Assembly (NCBI GenBank): GCA_037179385.1
Contig: CM074179.1
Location: 71,261,683-71,325,682 of the forward strand
Origin: Holothuria scabra
Taxonomy: Eukaryota; Echinodermata; Holothuroidea; Aspidochirotida; Holothuriidae
Direction of reading: 5' to 3'
DNA: 64,000 nucleotides
This document shows, piece after piece, positions 50,083 to 60,035 of the stretch. Position numbers and translations under genes: made by a program. The notes beneath the pieces were generated by a model. It was given only the letters and a program-made list of their open reading frames with translations, did not search any database and was not told the origin of the DNA. Position 1 is the first letter of the stretch, and each line of letters begins with the position of its first letter.

Positions 50083-51296
50083 ATGGCAAACGAAACACCC
50101 CTAAGAATGGTGGCCAAAAAAGGAAAAGAATAACCAAAAGTGATGTCAATCTAACTTGTATTATTCATTGCTGTAATGTGAAAAACTCTTCCAAAATCTC
50201 ATCACTAACAGAAACAAGTTTCGGTAAAATCAAAGAAGTTTGTAGAATTCGCGCTAGACAAGACACAGACTTCGATATGTATGGCCACATAATTGAAAAC
50301 ATGCCAGATGTTTACCTGAACCACATGCACGGATATCACAGACTGTGTTACCAGAAGTTTACTAACATCTCAAAATTGTTGAAACATGCAGCAACCATTG
50401 ACACTGATAGACTGTCCCAACATCAGTTGAAAAGAAGACGAGTGTCAGCTGATTCAAATGTACTCTTTCCGAATAATGAATGTCTAATTTGCAGCAAGCA
50501 TAGGAAAAAGAGAAAAGGGAAAGAAGAACCTCTGACCAAGTGCGTAACATCATCTGCAAGCAGTCTTATAAAAGAAACAGCTTTAATAAAATGTGATTAT
50601 GACATGCAAACAAAAGTCAATGAAACTGACCTTGTTGCAAGAGAAGCATATTATCACCGTTCATGTTACAAATTGTACACACAAGAAGATAGCCGGAATA
50701 CAAGTCAAGCTCGAGGAGATGAAGATGCTAAAGAAAGTCAGTCAGCTCACGCAGCAGCATTTGAGTACATCTCAGAGTACATAAATGAGAGCATTATAGA
50801 CAACTCAAATGTGGAACGAATTGGTATGATCAAAGAGAAATACTTACTCTTTTTGCTAAAACACCACCCACAGCATTATAACCCGAACTACAAAACGCAC
50901 AAACTGAAAGAAAAGATAATTAGAAAGTTTGGCAGTAAAATTAAGTTTTGGCGACCAAACTATTGCAGTGATTTGATTTATTCAACATTTATTCAGCAAG
51001 GACAAGCTGTTGAAATTGCGTTTCAGGCTGCTGCATCAGAAAATAGGCGTTTGAAAGAAGCTGCCATGTTTTTGAGACGAACAATTCTGGCTGCAAAGGA
51101 AGAAGCTTTAGATATACCCTGGCCGCCACCCCCAGGTGATGAGCTCAAAGAATGGGACTCTCCACCAGAGCCGCTATTACACTTTCTTTCAGCGCTTCTT
51201 GGTGGAACAGAAACGGAGGCATTATCTCCTGATAAGTCACGAAGAGTATTGTCTATCGGTCGTGATGTAATATATGCTCTGACTAACGGCAAATGA
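50083..51296 (+). pseudogene. Academ-like protein, N-terminal Cys/His-rich part (exon 1 start)
   Basis: The probable start is the ATG at 50083 (MANETP), but the frame must shift at the CCCC run at 50098-50101 to enter the long open frame, which then gives GGQKRKRITK, a likely basic nuclear-localisation stretch. Counting from the codon at 50178, Cys/His clusters follow: C22, H54/C58 in YHRLCYQKF, C102/C105 in CLICSKH, C122, C139, and H160/C163 in YYHRSCYKLY. The paired YHR.CY motifs suggest two related zinc-binding units, probably for DNA binding at the inverted repeats. A conserved-looking IPWPPPPGDELKEW stretch lies near the end. A TGA at 51294-51296 interrupts the frame; the next ATG follows directly in the same frame, so this is a point nonsense mutation (possibly C to T at a CpG), not a gene end. 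The zinc-binding role is inference. Confidence 0.75.
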
Positions 51297-52880
51297 ATGA
51301 CACCTAAGCATATACTGTTGGGTATTTCGATATGGCATCTGACTGGAAGAGCAGACGTAGTGAAAATATTGAACAGGTTTGGCCACTGTATATCCTATTC
51401 AAGGCTGCTGGAAATCCTTACTGCAATTCACGTGGCCATTAAAGACCACGACAGTCTCTTTCCACCCGGTGTCAAGTCTGAAGGTAATGAAGTGATTCAC
51501 TTTTGTTGGGATAACTTTGACCTCAATGAGGAGACTGCATCGGGAGCTGGAACAACTCACTCAACTCATGGTCTCGTGATTCAAGAAACAGTCATTGGTG
51601 AAGAGAATGGGGAAGCTGAGGATATACTCTCCATTCCCAGGACAAAGAAAAGATCTGTCACCCTTGACATAACAGTAATGGAGCCTTGTTATGTCAAAAA
51701 ACATGCTGAGCCCAATCTTTCAGGCACAGTTTCTCGGCCGTTATTCTCAGAAGACCACACATTTGATATTAAGACATCTGACATGCTGTGGCTCTTGTGC
51801 AGGGCATTGCAAAAAGGATCAATGCAAACAGTACCAGGCTGGGGAGGGTGGATATCTCTCACGGGTGATAAACATGATGAAAGAAAAACAACTGTGGAGT
51901 ACATGCCTCCAATAAATGCCCCAGTCACTGAAAATGCTACTGTTATGCATGTCTTAAAAATCTCGCAAGAGGCATCTGCTGCTGTTGGACAGGACTACAC
52001 ATTTGTAACATTCGATCTAGCTGCTGCAAAAAAGGCGTACGAAATTTTATGGACATATCCAGATCGATTTCGCAACGTTATAATTCGACTTGGTGCATTT
52101 CACATGGCATGCACATATATAGCTGCTTTAGGAAAGTATATGAAAGGGAGTGGCTTTGAGGAAGTGTTAATTGAATCTGCAGTTTGTGCCAGTGGGTCGA
52201 TCGAAAGAGTCATGAATGGAAAACACTATAACAGAGCCAGATATGTTATAAGAACATCTCTTGAAGCTCTGGAAAGATTGTTGTTGGCTTCATTCCAAAA
52301 AGAAGAAGGTCAAGTCATTAGTGAGGGCCAAATGAGATTGATGTCTACTTTGGCAAAAACACCAAGCTTGGAGAATGTGTGTGCTGTCAAGGAAGACCCC
52401 AGGTGGAGGGAATGGTTGCAAAAGTATGAGGGGTACAAGACCAAGTTACGTTCTGGAGAAAGAGGTAAAACTGCCCAGTTCTGGATAGGCTATATGGAAA
52501 AGGCATGGCTTCTGATGCGTTTCTTGAGGGCCACTTAAGTAAATGATGTCAACCTTCACATTGCTTGTCTACATGAAATGTGTCCTCTCTTCTTCAGTCA
52601 AGAGAAGCCAAATTATGCAAGGTATACATCTGTTTATTTGAACATTCTTCTCAACCTTCCACACACACATCCCGGTGCAACAGAACTTTTAAAGAAAAAT
52701 GGAATGAGTGTAAACAGGTCTTCAATCCCGAACTCTCGAAATGCTGTGGACATAACAATAGAACAGACGTACAACCGCCATGCCAGCGGACATGGTCCTG
52801 GAATCATTGGCTTCAGTCGCAATTTGGCAGCTTATCACAGATGGAGTAGCACTCGGCATACACGTGCTGGTTATCTGCAG
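51297..52880 (+). pseudogene. Academ-like protein, DDE-like transposase core (exon 1 end)
   Basis: In frame with the preceding segment. After a helical stretch (TPKHILLGISIWHLTGRADV) come candidate catalytic residues: D72/D75 in FCWDNFDLNEE (codon at 51510), D240 in FVTFDLAAAKKAY (52014), and a Glu in ITIEQTYNRHASG (52761). About 249 residues separate the second Asp from the Glu, as in transposases whose RNase-H fold holds a large helical insertion. A Glu in GSGFEEVLIES is an alternative. A TAA at 52536-52538 interrupts the frame inside FLRAT/NDVNLHIACLHEM, and conserved-looking text resumes at once in the same frame. The exon ends at LQ|GTAGGC (52880). Catalytic assignments are by eye. Confidence 0.75.
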
Positions 52881-53245
52881 GTAGGCATTACGTTTTAAAG
52901 TAAGAGTTATACAATGAACATGTATACTACACGAGGTAAAATCAAAGGACCGGCTATACTCTTTTGATTAAGTTGTAGAAATTCGCGCAAATTAAAAAAG
53001 TTCTGTTGGAAACCACCCATATTCGAAAACGCAATTGCAAACTAAATATTTGTAAACAAGACTCAACATGGTCTTCTGTAATCTTTATATAAAGTAATCC
53101 TAAATTGGATGAAAACCTTTTACTTTTATACATAAAAATCCATACGTTTCTGAAGACTGACTGCAAAACACTGCATGTCCTTATATCCTTTATATTTTAC
53201 ATATCAATTGTGTTTACTTCACTTACCTGTTTGCATTCATTCCAG
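52881..53245 (+). other. Intron 1 of the Academ-like gene (365 bp)
   Basis: GTAGGC donor after ...GGTTATCTGCAG and acceptor ...TTGCATTCATTCCAG before GCAACACTTG. It is phase 0 and joins AGYLQ to ATLES in the same reading sense. An intron here argues for a nuclear gene transcribed by Pol II. Confidence 0.8.
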
Positions 53246-54256
53246 GCAACACTTGAATCTGTTGGTGCTGTTGATGAGGAGATGAACAACCACAAAGATG
53301 TCAACCCATCACAGATTGCACAAGAAGAATGTGCAGTTATCAACATGATGAATGCCTTTGAGAACTTCACAAACCCTTTCAATATTCCTGATGTTGACAA
53401 GCTGTACTGCATTTCATCAGGGAAACCAGTTCCAGAAGATATAGCTGCTGATATACTCACTGTTGATACTCATGGCATCAATGCTTACAAGACTTTTGTA
53501 CGAGAGAGACTAATACAGAAGACGGTTGGAATTCATGCGCCAATTAAAAGACTCAAGTTGAAGACATTTGCATCAATGGCTTTGAAAGTATCCGTGAAAA
53601 GCTCTATGAAAAAAACAAAGGAACTTGTAGCAGAAAGAAACGTATTTGGCCAGTTGATACTCCTTGCAATGAATCACAACCTGTGTATGGAAAAGGTATT
53701 ATCATACCCACTTGGACCCGTACCCTGGAGCTTTGCCACTGCTGATGGAGCACCAGTTAAGACAGACAAGGCAAAACTAATGCACAAGCTGGAAGAAGGC
53801 CATACAATGACAAACAGATCACATTCTGCTATTCATGTTATTGATGGAAATGCGATGTTCCAAGCGCTCTCTCAAATCCCAGAAACATTTGGTGAGTTAG
53901 CCCAGCGTATTTTTGCACAACTTCCGAACGCTACTCGTGTGGACTTTGTAACAGACACATACCAGCAACAGAGTATCAAGAACATTGAAAGGGAGCGCCG
54001 TGGGACATCACAAGAATTCCTCATACATGGATATCTCACAAAAGTACCAAGTAACTACAAACAGTTCTTGGCAAACAGTTCTAACAAAGCACAGCTTATC
54101 CGTCTAATCTTGGATGAGTGGAAGAAGGACAAGTATGCACCGAAGCTAAAGGGACGACAAGTGATGTTCGTGTGTGAAGAGAACTGTTGGAGCCTCACAA
54201 GCAGAGATTGACACTCTACTATAGCAGAAGAGGTTCCAGTCTTGCGATCAAAACAG
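53246..54256 (+). pseudogene. Academ-like protein, exon 2: linker and first half of FEN/XPG-like nuclease
   Basis: Exon 2 runs from ATLESVGAV to LRSKQ|GTGTGT. After a linker (NAFENFTNPF, SGKPVPEDIAADIL) come nuclease landmarks: VIDGNAMFQAL (Asp at about 53842), equivalent to the first conserved Asp of FEN1, and VDFVTDTYQQQSIKNIERER (Asp at about 53953, with the downstream Lys and Arg), equivalent to the second. Then KGRQVMFVCEENCW leads to a TGA at 54209-54211, the third in-frame stop, after which the frame continues with EEVPVLRSKQ to the donor. The FEN/XPG assignment is strengthened by the motif order across exons 2 and 3. Confidence 0.75.
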
Positions 54257-54544
54257 GTGTGTACCGAATTTGAACCAATCAAATAAACCAATTCTTACCA
54301 GGTTAAATCTCACTTGACAGTATTTTTATTACAGTTCTTTATTACTGGACCTTAACTTTCATGTTAGCTTTGCTACTTTCAAAGTCAAACGCAAATGAAA
54401 CCTCTTGTTTGATGACGGCTCGCTTTGCGTTTCAGAAAGTTGAAATAATGAGTGGCCTTTTTCATATCTTTTTTATACCATGCATGTAGATGGAATTTTT
54501 TCATAATAATGAATCTTTTCAAGCATTACTTTGATCTTTTTCAG
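54257..54544 (+). other. Intron 2 of the Academ-like gene (288 bp)
   Basis: Donor AAACAG|GTGTGT and acceptor TTTTTCAG|GAAGAG, phase 0. It joins RSKQ to EEADTR, placing the intron exactly before the metal-binding Glu motif of the nuclease. Confidence 0.8.
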
Positions 54545-55375
54545 GAAGAGGCAGACACCCGAATGATTCTTCACTGTTTTCACATTGCAACTCAGTGCAG
54601 TAATGTGAGTGTTATAATTGTTCGTTCACCTGACACAGACGTGTTCCTGTTGATGATGAAGTTTTCCCAAAAACTCCCGATACCACTTATAATGGACACT
54701 GGTGTAGGAGACAAGCGACGTTTGATTGATATCACATCAGCATGTAAGAGCATTGGCAATGACATGTGTAACGCATTACTCTCCTTGCATGCCTTTACTG
54801 GCTGTGATACCGTAAGTTCGTTCATGCGCAAAGGTAAAGTTGGACCTCTGCGTGTGCTGAAAAATAATCCACAGTACATTCCTGTTTTCACTAGTTTAGG
54901 TACAACCACTTCACCAACTCCACAACAATTTGATGATCTGGAAGCGTTCACATGCCTGTTATACGGTGCGAGGTCAGGTATCAAGAACATCAACAAGCTT
55001 CGCTTCACTATGTTTATGACACGCTACACACCTCAAAACCAGCTATTATCTAGTGAGAGTGGCATCGACCTAAGCTTACTTCCACCCTGCAGATCATCGT
55101 TGCGAATGCATGTTTTACGTGCTAATTATCAGGCTTTCATCTGGAACCAAGCAAATCTGGCATTCCCGGAACTACCAAAACCATACAATGGTCATGGCTG
55201 GGTTTTAAAAGATGAAAAATTGCAGTACCAATGGACAGAAGAAGAACTCCTTCCAACTGAATTGGTGGATCTAGTACTGGAGCAGAATGATGAACGAGAG
55301 AACACTAGTGATGATGACTGCTACGACATTCATGATGACATTTTAGATGAAGAAGAGGAGAGTGATGACATCTAA
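54545..55375 (+). pseudogene. Academ-like protein, exon 3: second half of FEN/XPG-like nuclease and acidic tail
   Basis: Opens with EEADTRMIL, matching the position of the E.E motif of FEN1/XPG nucleases. It is followed by VIIVRSPDTDVFLLMM (the D.D pair, codons at about 54632-54640) and LHAFTGCDTVSSFMRKGK (the final Asp of the lGsD motif, codon at about 54806). With the two Asp residues of exon 2, this gives the full order of acidic ligands expected for a two-metal structure-specific nuclease. The tail is strongly acidic (DDDCYDIHDDILDEEEESDD). This exon has no internal stop. The FEN fold normally cuts flaps or bubbles; a role in processing transposon or target ends is inference. A poly(A) signal AATAAA lies at 55815-55820. 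Confidence 0.8.
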
Positions 55376-56060
55376 ATATGTTACACTTTAATCACATCCT
55401 ATGCTTTACTTTTGACAAGGGTGTTTTATACACACTAACAGGTATGGGTCATTGTACTTTTGGTTCTGCTAGTTACACAGATGTTACACTTCTTTTGTAA
55501 TTTTTCCTTCATGTTATTGCAATAATAACGACCCCACTTCGCGTGATCGATGATCCAAATGATTCAGATCTTGATTGGGAAATTATGGGAAGTTTGTAAT
55601 CTTTCTATTTTTATTGGATAGAAATGAATGATTTAATAGCATTTCAGTTTCTTCCTAGTTCTTGCGATGTATATCATTATATCCTATTTGAGGTTCTCGA
55701 TGGTATGCATTCCGTGCTAAAGTGGTGCAAGAGGGGGCATTTCATCCTTGCCCCATCAATTGCCCCTCCCTCACGTTAGATCAGTAAGGGGTCAGGTGAA
55801 CGGAAGAAGTAAGTAATAAATTTCTCCTGAGATTTAATTTTTTCCAGACACATGATAACCTTTTTTAAAGCTTGTCAGGGTTTCGGCCAAGTGGGCTCAC
55901 CCGCAGGAACGGGTGCTTCTGGTTATGTTTCGTGCTGTACCCCAAAACTGTTGCCTCATCATTCTTCTATGATTTTCATTTACCCCAAACCAATTTTGAA
56001 ATTCTGGCGCCACCTCTGACAATATGTGAACTAATAAAAAGTGCATAACTCCTCGTTACT
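55376..56060. other. 3' flank of the Academ-like gene
   Basis: Non-coding. Contains AATAAA at 55815 and a small hairpin, CACCCGCAGGAACGGGTG, near 55899. No other gene is seen. Confidence 0.5.
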
Positions 56061-56065
56061 GAAAA

Positions 56066-56650
56066 AGGCGAAATGGCCGCCATTTTGAACAATTTCATGG
56101 CCACACCAAGTCACCAACATTTTATTTGATGGCATACATTTTGAAACTGATAGCTGAAAACCTTGAGTACCATTAAACAGAAGTGGGTGAGAACGTCTAA
56201 GGCAAAGAGGACAGCGAAATACACAGGCTCATTATCTGCATAATTTATTTCCCATTTGTATAGTTAGCCCATAGAAGAAACATTTTTAGTAACTGCTGAA
56301 ACTGTGGGTCTAAACCTTTTAATGATCAAAACTCACGAATTATGTGTGCTATCTGTCGGAGTTTTGCCAGTATTGCATTTATTATATAGGAGCAAACCTG
56401 TGGAGAAAATGTTTTGAAGCAATGAAAACTATGATAAGATATAGAGATACCTTTATATTAAAACGTTGTAAAAAATAGCAAAAATCATATTTTTTGCTAT
56501 TTTTAGACATCTGTGTGATTGCAAATCCCCTATAACTGTAAATCACTGGAAAGACTATCTAACCAGCTTTCAAATGACACCTTGTTTAGCAGTATGTGAT
56601 ACTCCGACAGGAAGACAACGTGTTAAACATGAGAATCCAAAATGGCGGCC
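56066..56650. repeat. Diverged subterminal repeat next to the right inverted repeat
   Basis: This ~580 bp stretch follows the same order of landmarks as the right inverted repeat beside it: AAATGGCCGCCATTTTG, CATGGCCAC.CC.A...CACCA, GCCCATAGAAGAAAC against GTCAATGGAAGAACAC, ATCAAAACTCACGAATTA against GTCATAACTCATGAATTA, TGTGGAGAAAATG against TGTGGAAAAAATC, TTTGCTATTTTTAG, and CTTTCAAATGACACCTTGTT against CTTTCATATGACACCTTGTT. It is an older tandem copy of the terminal unit. Confidence 0.7.
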
Positions 56651-57354
56651 ATTTTGGACTTCATGGCCGTGCTCACCACTTTTTTAAAGACAGATTTTCA
56701 GGTTACGATAGACTGAAAGGGAAACACAGTAGATAAGAGTTTCTGAGGGACAGCTGGGGCCAGACATTTACAAAGGGTCATAGAATACACGGTTAATAGC
56801 CAATTTGTACAGTAAGTCAATGGAAGAACACATTTTGGGTAAATTCTGAAATCGAGGGTTGAAATGTTTGGACGGTCATAACTCATGAATTAGAAATGCC
56901 ATCCACCTGCGTTTTGCAGGTGTTAAACATATTACATAACAGCTAATTTGTGGAAAAAATCAAATGCATCTATGAAAGCTATCATGAGATACTGAAGTGA
57001 ACATTTTATTAAAATTTCAATTTTCCGTAAAAAATTGCAAAAAAATCACACTTTTTGCTATTTTTAGGCATTCATATTACATCGAACCCCCTAAAATTAT
57101 ACATCACTAGAGAGTAAATTTTATCAGCTTTCATATGACACCTTGTTTGGGGGTATGTGACCTTCTGACAGAGAAACAGCTCCTTAAACCTGAAAATCCA
57201 AAATGGCGGCCATTTTGGATTTCCTGGCCACACCCACCACTTGTGTAATGGCAAACAAGCAGAATATGATGCCTAAGGATCCCACCTAACAGAAAAACAT
57301 AGTGAAAAATTGTGGCTAAGGGGGGGATGATTTCGACTATTAGCCCATAGACTA
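56637..57354 (-). repeat. Right terminal inverted repeat of the Academ-like element
   Basis: 718 bp, inverted match to 47717-48450, ending GCCCATAGACTA followed by the CAG duplication. It holds AATGGCGGCCATTTTGG palindromes at about 56637-56657 and 57199-57219. Confidence 0.9.
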
Positions 57355-59100
57355 CAGAGTACTATTCCCCCTCCCCCTTCCTCGTATGAGCTACCTGAGG
57401 AATACAAATCTTTATTCGAGCGCCCATCGCTAATCTGACACGCCAGTATACTGGTCGGACAAATTCAACTGTCACTACTTTCCTGTAGCTTGAAAAATAA
57501 AAAGGCAACCTACCCGTTTCATAGCATTTAAAACGAAAATTTGGAAAGTCCTATACCTTTGTACAGGCTTCCGACAATCCTCGACAAAAATACATGGGAC
57601 AAACCCCGCTCCCCGTATCAATGTTGAAGTTTCAGGACGCCTTGGGCTGCCGCAACATTGAGTGGGGGAGTGGGGGAATGGTGTTCCGTTCATTGCTTGT
57701 TTTGTCCCATCATTTTCGTCGAGGATTGTCGGAAGCCTGTACAAATGTATATGAAGAAGTTTTCGGTCTTGGGCAACGTAATGGCAGTTGGTGAATAAAA
57801 GTTATGCAGTTTGAAAGGAGTGATTCGATGACAAATGTCACGGTGTAAGCATCATGAAGAACAATTGCTGCATGACAAGATAATAAAAGCGGTTTTTAAA
57901 TATTTCACGGGGAAGAAATGTAACTTATTACGCATTACGGACTTCTGTCCATATTCGGTCTTTCTAATTAGGACAGGGAAGTGATCAAAATAAGGTACCC
58001 ATGGGTGGTTTAACGTCGTTAATTTTGTCATTAACCTATTCAGAAGACCCGTTGCCGCAGGGTACCGAAGGGGGCAGAGGTCGCTTTCAAGCGATAAATA
58101 TTTCTTGGGAAGGGGGGCGGATCAAAACAACCTTCGGGGGAGGGGGAGGACAGATATTCCAGATAACTTACAGGACAAACGTGGCGTTTTAAATTTTTGA
58201 AACCGAACTGCTACAGAAAGCTCCGAAAATGGGCTTTATAACGCTTAATTTATTCATTATCCCGATGTAGAACTCGTCACTGCTTCCTATTACTAAGAAT
58301 ATCTAATTAGCGCCACGGTTTACCGTTGACCTCACCACGATTAACCATTGACCTCCACACTATTTCAGTGACTGTCGAGGGTTAATCGTGCAAACAGAAG
58401 ATCTCTCTATTTATAGGAAACTTTCATTGTGCAAAAATGGTTAACCGTTTCAATTTCGAGAAATCTTTACGTAAATTGTCACGTTCACTACCCCTTATTC
58501 TTACATATAATTTCGTCTTTAACTAGATTGTAGTTTGAATCATCATTCAACATTTATTTATGCGAAAAAAGAGAGAATTTTGTGGTTAACCGTTGGGTAT
58601 ATCGTGAAATATGTTACCCCCAACCCCTAACACGAAAAATAAGATGGAAAAAATTCTTTGATTTTTTCCCCATTACAGTACATGAAATTTTTGAAGTAAA
58701 GAAAAACTCTCACCACCCAGAGTACTATTCCCCCTCCCCCTTCCTCGTATGAGCTACTTGAGGAATACAAATCTTTATTCGAGCGCCCATCGCTAATCTG
58801 ACACGCCAGTATACTGGTCGGACAAATTCAACTGTCACTACTTTCCTGTAGCTTGAAAAATAAAAAGGCAACCTACCCGTTTCATAGCATTTAAAACGAA
58901 AATTTGGAAAGTCCTGTACCTTTGTACAGGCTTCCGACAATCCTCGACAAAAATACATGGGACAAACCCCGCTCCCCGTATCAATGTTGAAGTTTCAGGA
59001 CGCCTTGGGCTGCCGCAACATTGAGTGGGGGAGTGGGGGAATGGTGTTCCGTTCATTGCTTGTTTTGCTTGTTTTGTCCCATCATTTTTGTCGAGGATTG
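57355..59100. repeat. 1.37 kb satellite array, right block (1.3 units)
   Basis: Resumes in exact phase after the transposon, with markers at 57594 and 58957 (period 1363 because one 9 bp TGCTTGTTT word is missing). The array ends at 59100 inside the right hairpin arm (TTTTTGTCGAGGATTG). Its first base on the left (28731) lies in the left arm, so the array is bounded by inverted halves of the same module. Confidence 0.9.
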
Positions 59101-59805
59101 TAGACGCCAAAAACCGCGGGAAATGTTCTGTTGCTATGCCGTATAATTAGGTCATGAATAAACATCGGCAGTGTCGGCTCTGTTGAAAGGGAATGGGCGG
59201 GATTTATGGACGATTTCATTAACATTGAGGGTGCACTGGGGCTGTAGAGAATTTTTTTGTTTTTTCTTCAGAAATGGAAAGTACATTAAAAATGCTAAAA
59301 AATGATACTAGGAAGCAACTGAGGCGATATTTTGTACATTGTTTATTTATAGCACCAAAGTTTTGAGCATAAAAATAGTAAATAAAAATATGTTTTGGTT
59401 ATTGCTTGCCTCCATCAAATGGAAGGGCTTCTTGTTCTCTTTCGAATGACGTATAGATTTCAGGGGTCAAAGGTTCAGCCCCAATGCACGATTCAATCAA
59501 AGTACGCCGGCAGGGCTATTTTTAGGTGACCGAAACATGATTTCATTGTGCGAAGACGAAGCGAAGGTTACGGAGAGGTCGACAAAAAATGTAACGTAGT
59601 TTTCGTTATTTTTATTTTCGAGTCTACTTGATGGGAAATTGTAGTGGGAAAATCTCTTGGTTTAAGTGAAATAGCGATGTGATAAAAATATCGACATGTT
59701 TAAGTAGTGCAAAATCAGTTTTTCAACATGCTGTTTTAACGAGTGTGTCGTTTGCGTGTGAGCAGTTTCGCGACGTTTTTGGAGAAACTGTGTTTGCGCG
59801 TGTGA
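59101..59805. other. No gene recognised
   Basis: Unique-looking DNA immediately beyond the satellite. The plus-strand frame at 59679-59897 runs into the MITE copy and is not a credible gene. Confidence 0.4.
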
Positions 59806-60035
59806 CAACCGTACTTGAAGTAAAGTTGCAGACTGTCCTGTTCCATGACTGGCTGTTTAGAGTCACATGTGACAACATTGTTACCCTTCAAATATGAAAT
59901 TCACTGCTTGGTTTACCCAGAATATGCAAAACTGAAGTCTAAAGATATGATGAAAGATACTTTGAAGAGAGATAAGAAGAAAATTGTGATGCTTAGCTGT
60001 TGCTTTTAAATAAGTTTTGGGGGCTGTTCTTGACC
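59806..60035 (-). mobile_element. MITE family 2 copy, left end decayed
   Basis: Matches 23397-23641 in the same orientation from about ACTTGAAG onward and ends GGGGCTGTTCTTGACC with TTAA at 60036-60039. The left terminus has been lost. Confidence 0.6.

Larger units (their letters stand above)
47717..57354 (+). mobile_element. 9.6 kb Academ-like (XPG-nuclease type) DNA transposon
   Basis: Ends TAGTCTATGGGC / GCCCATAGACTA start inverted repeats of 734 and 718 bp. The target CAG is present at both sides (47714-47716 and 57355-57357), a 3 bp duplication. Removing the element and one CAG leaves 1136 + 236 = 1372 bp between satellite markers, the normal unit length. It carries one three-exon gene (50083-55375) joining a Cys/His-rich region, a DDE-like core and a FEN1/XPG-like nuclease. 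Academ elements are known for a DDE transposase with 3-4 bp duplications, and one lineage has an XPG-type nuclease. That family name rests on motif reading, not a search. About a dozen substitutions separate the two inverted repeats, so the insertion is fairly young. Confidence 0.85.

Noticed and set aside
51297..52538. Second and first long frames as separate genes
   Set aside because: The TGA and following ATG are in one frame, text on both sides reads as one protein, and there is no spacer or promoter. It is one interrupted gene.
28749..58958. Recurring 122-codon minus-strand and 63-69-codon plus-strand reading frames in nearly every satellite unit
   Set aside because: All parts of the unit are equally conserved, the frames overlap on opposite strands, and some copies break them by indels. 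No known motif is present, so repetition explains them better than coding.
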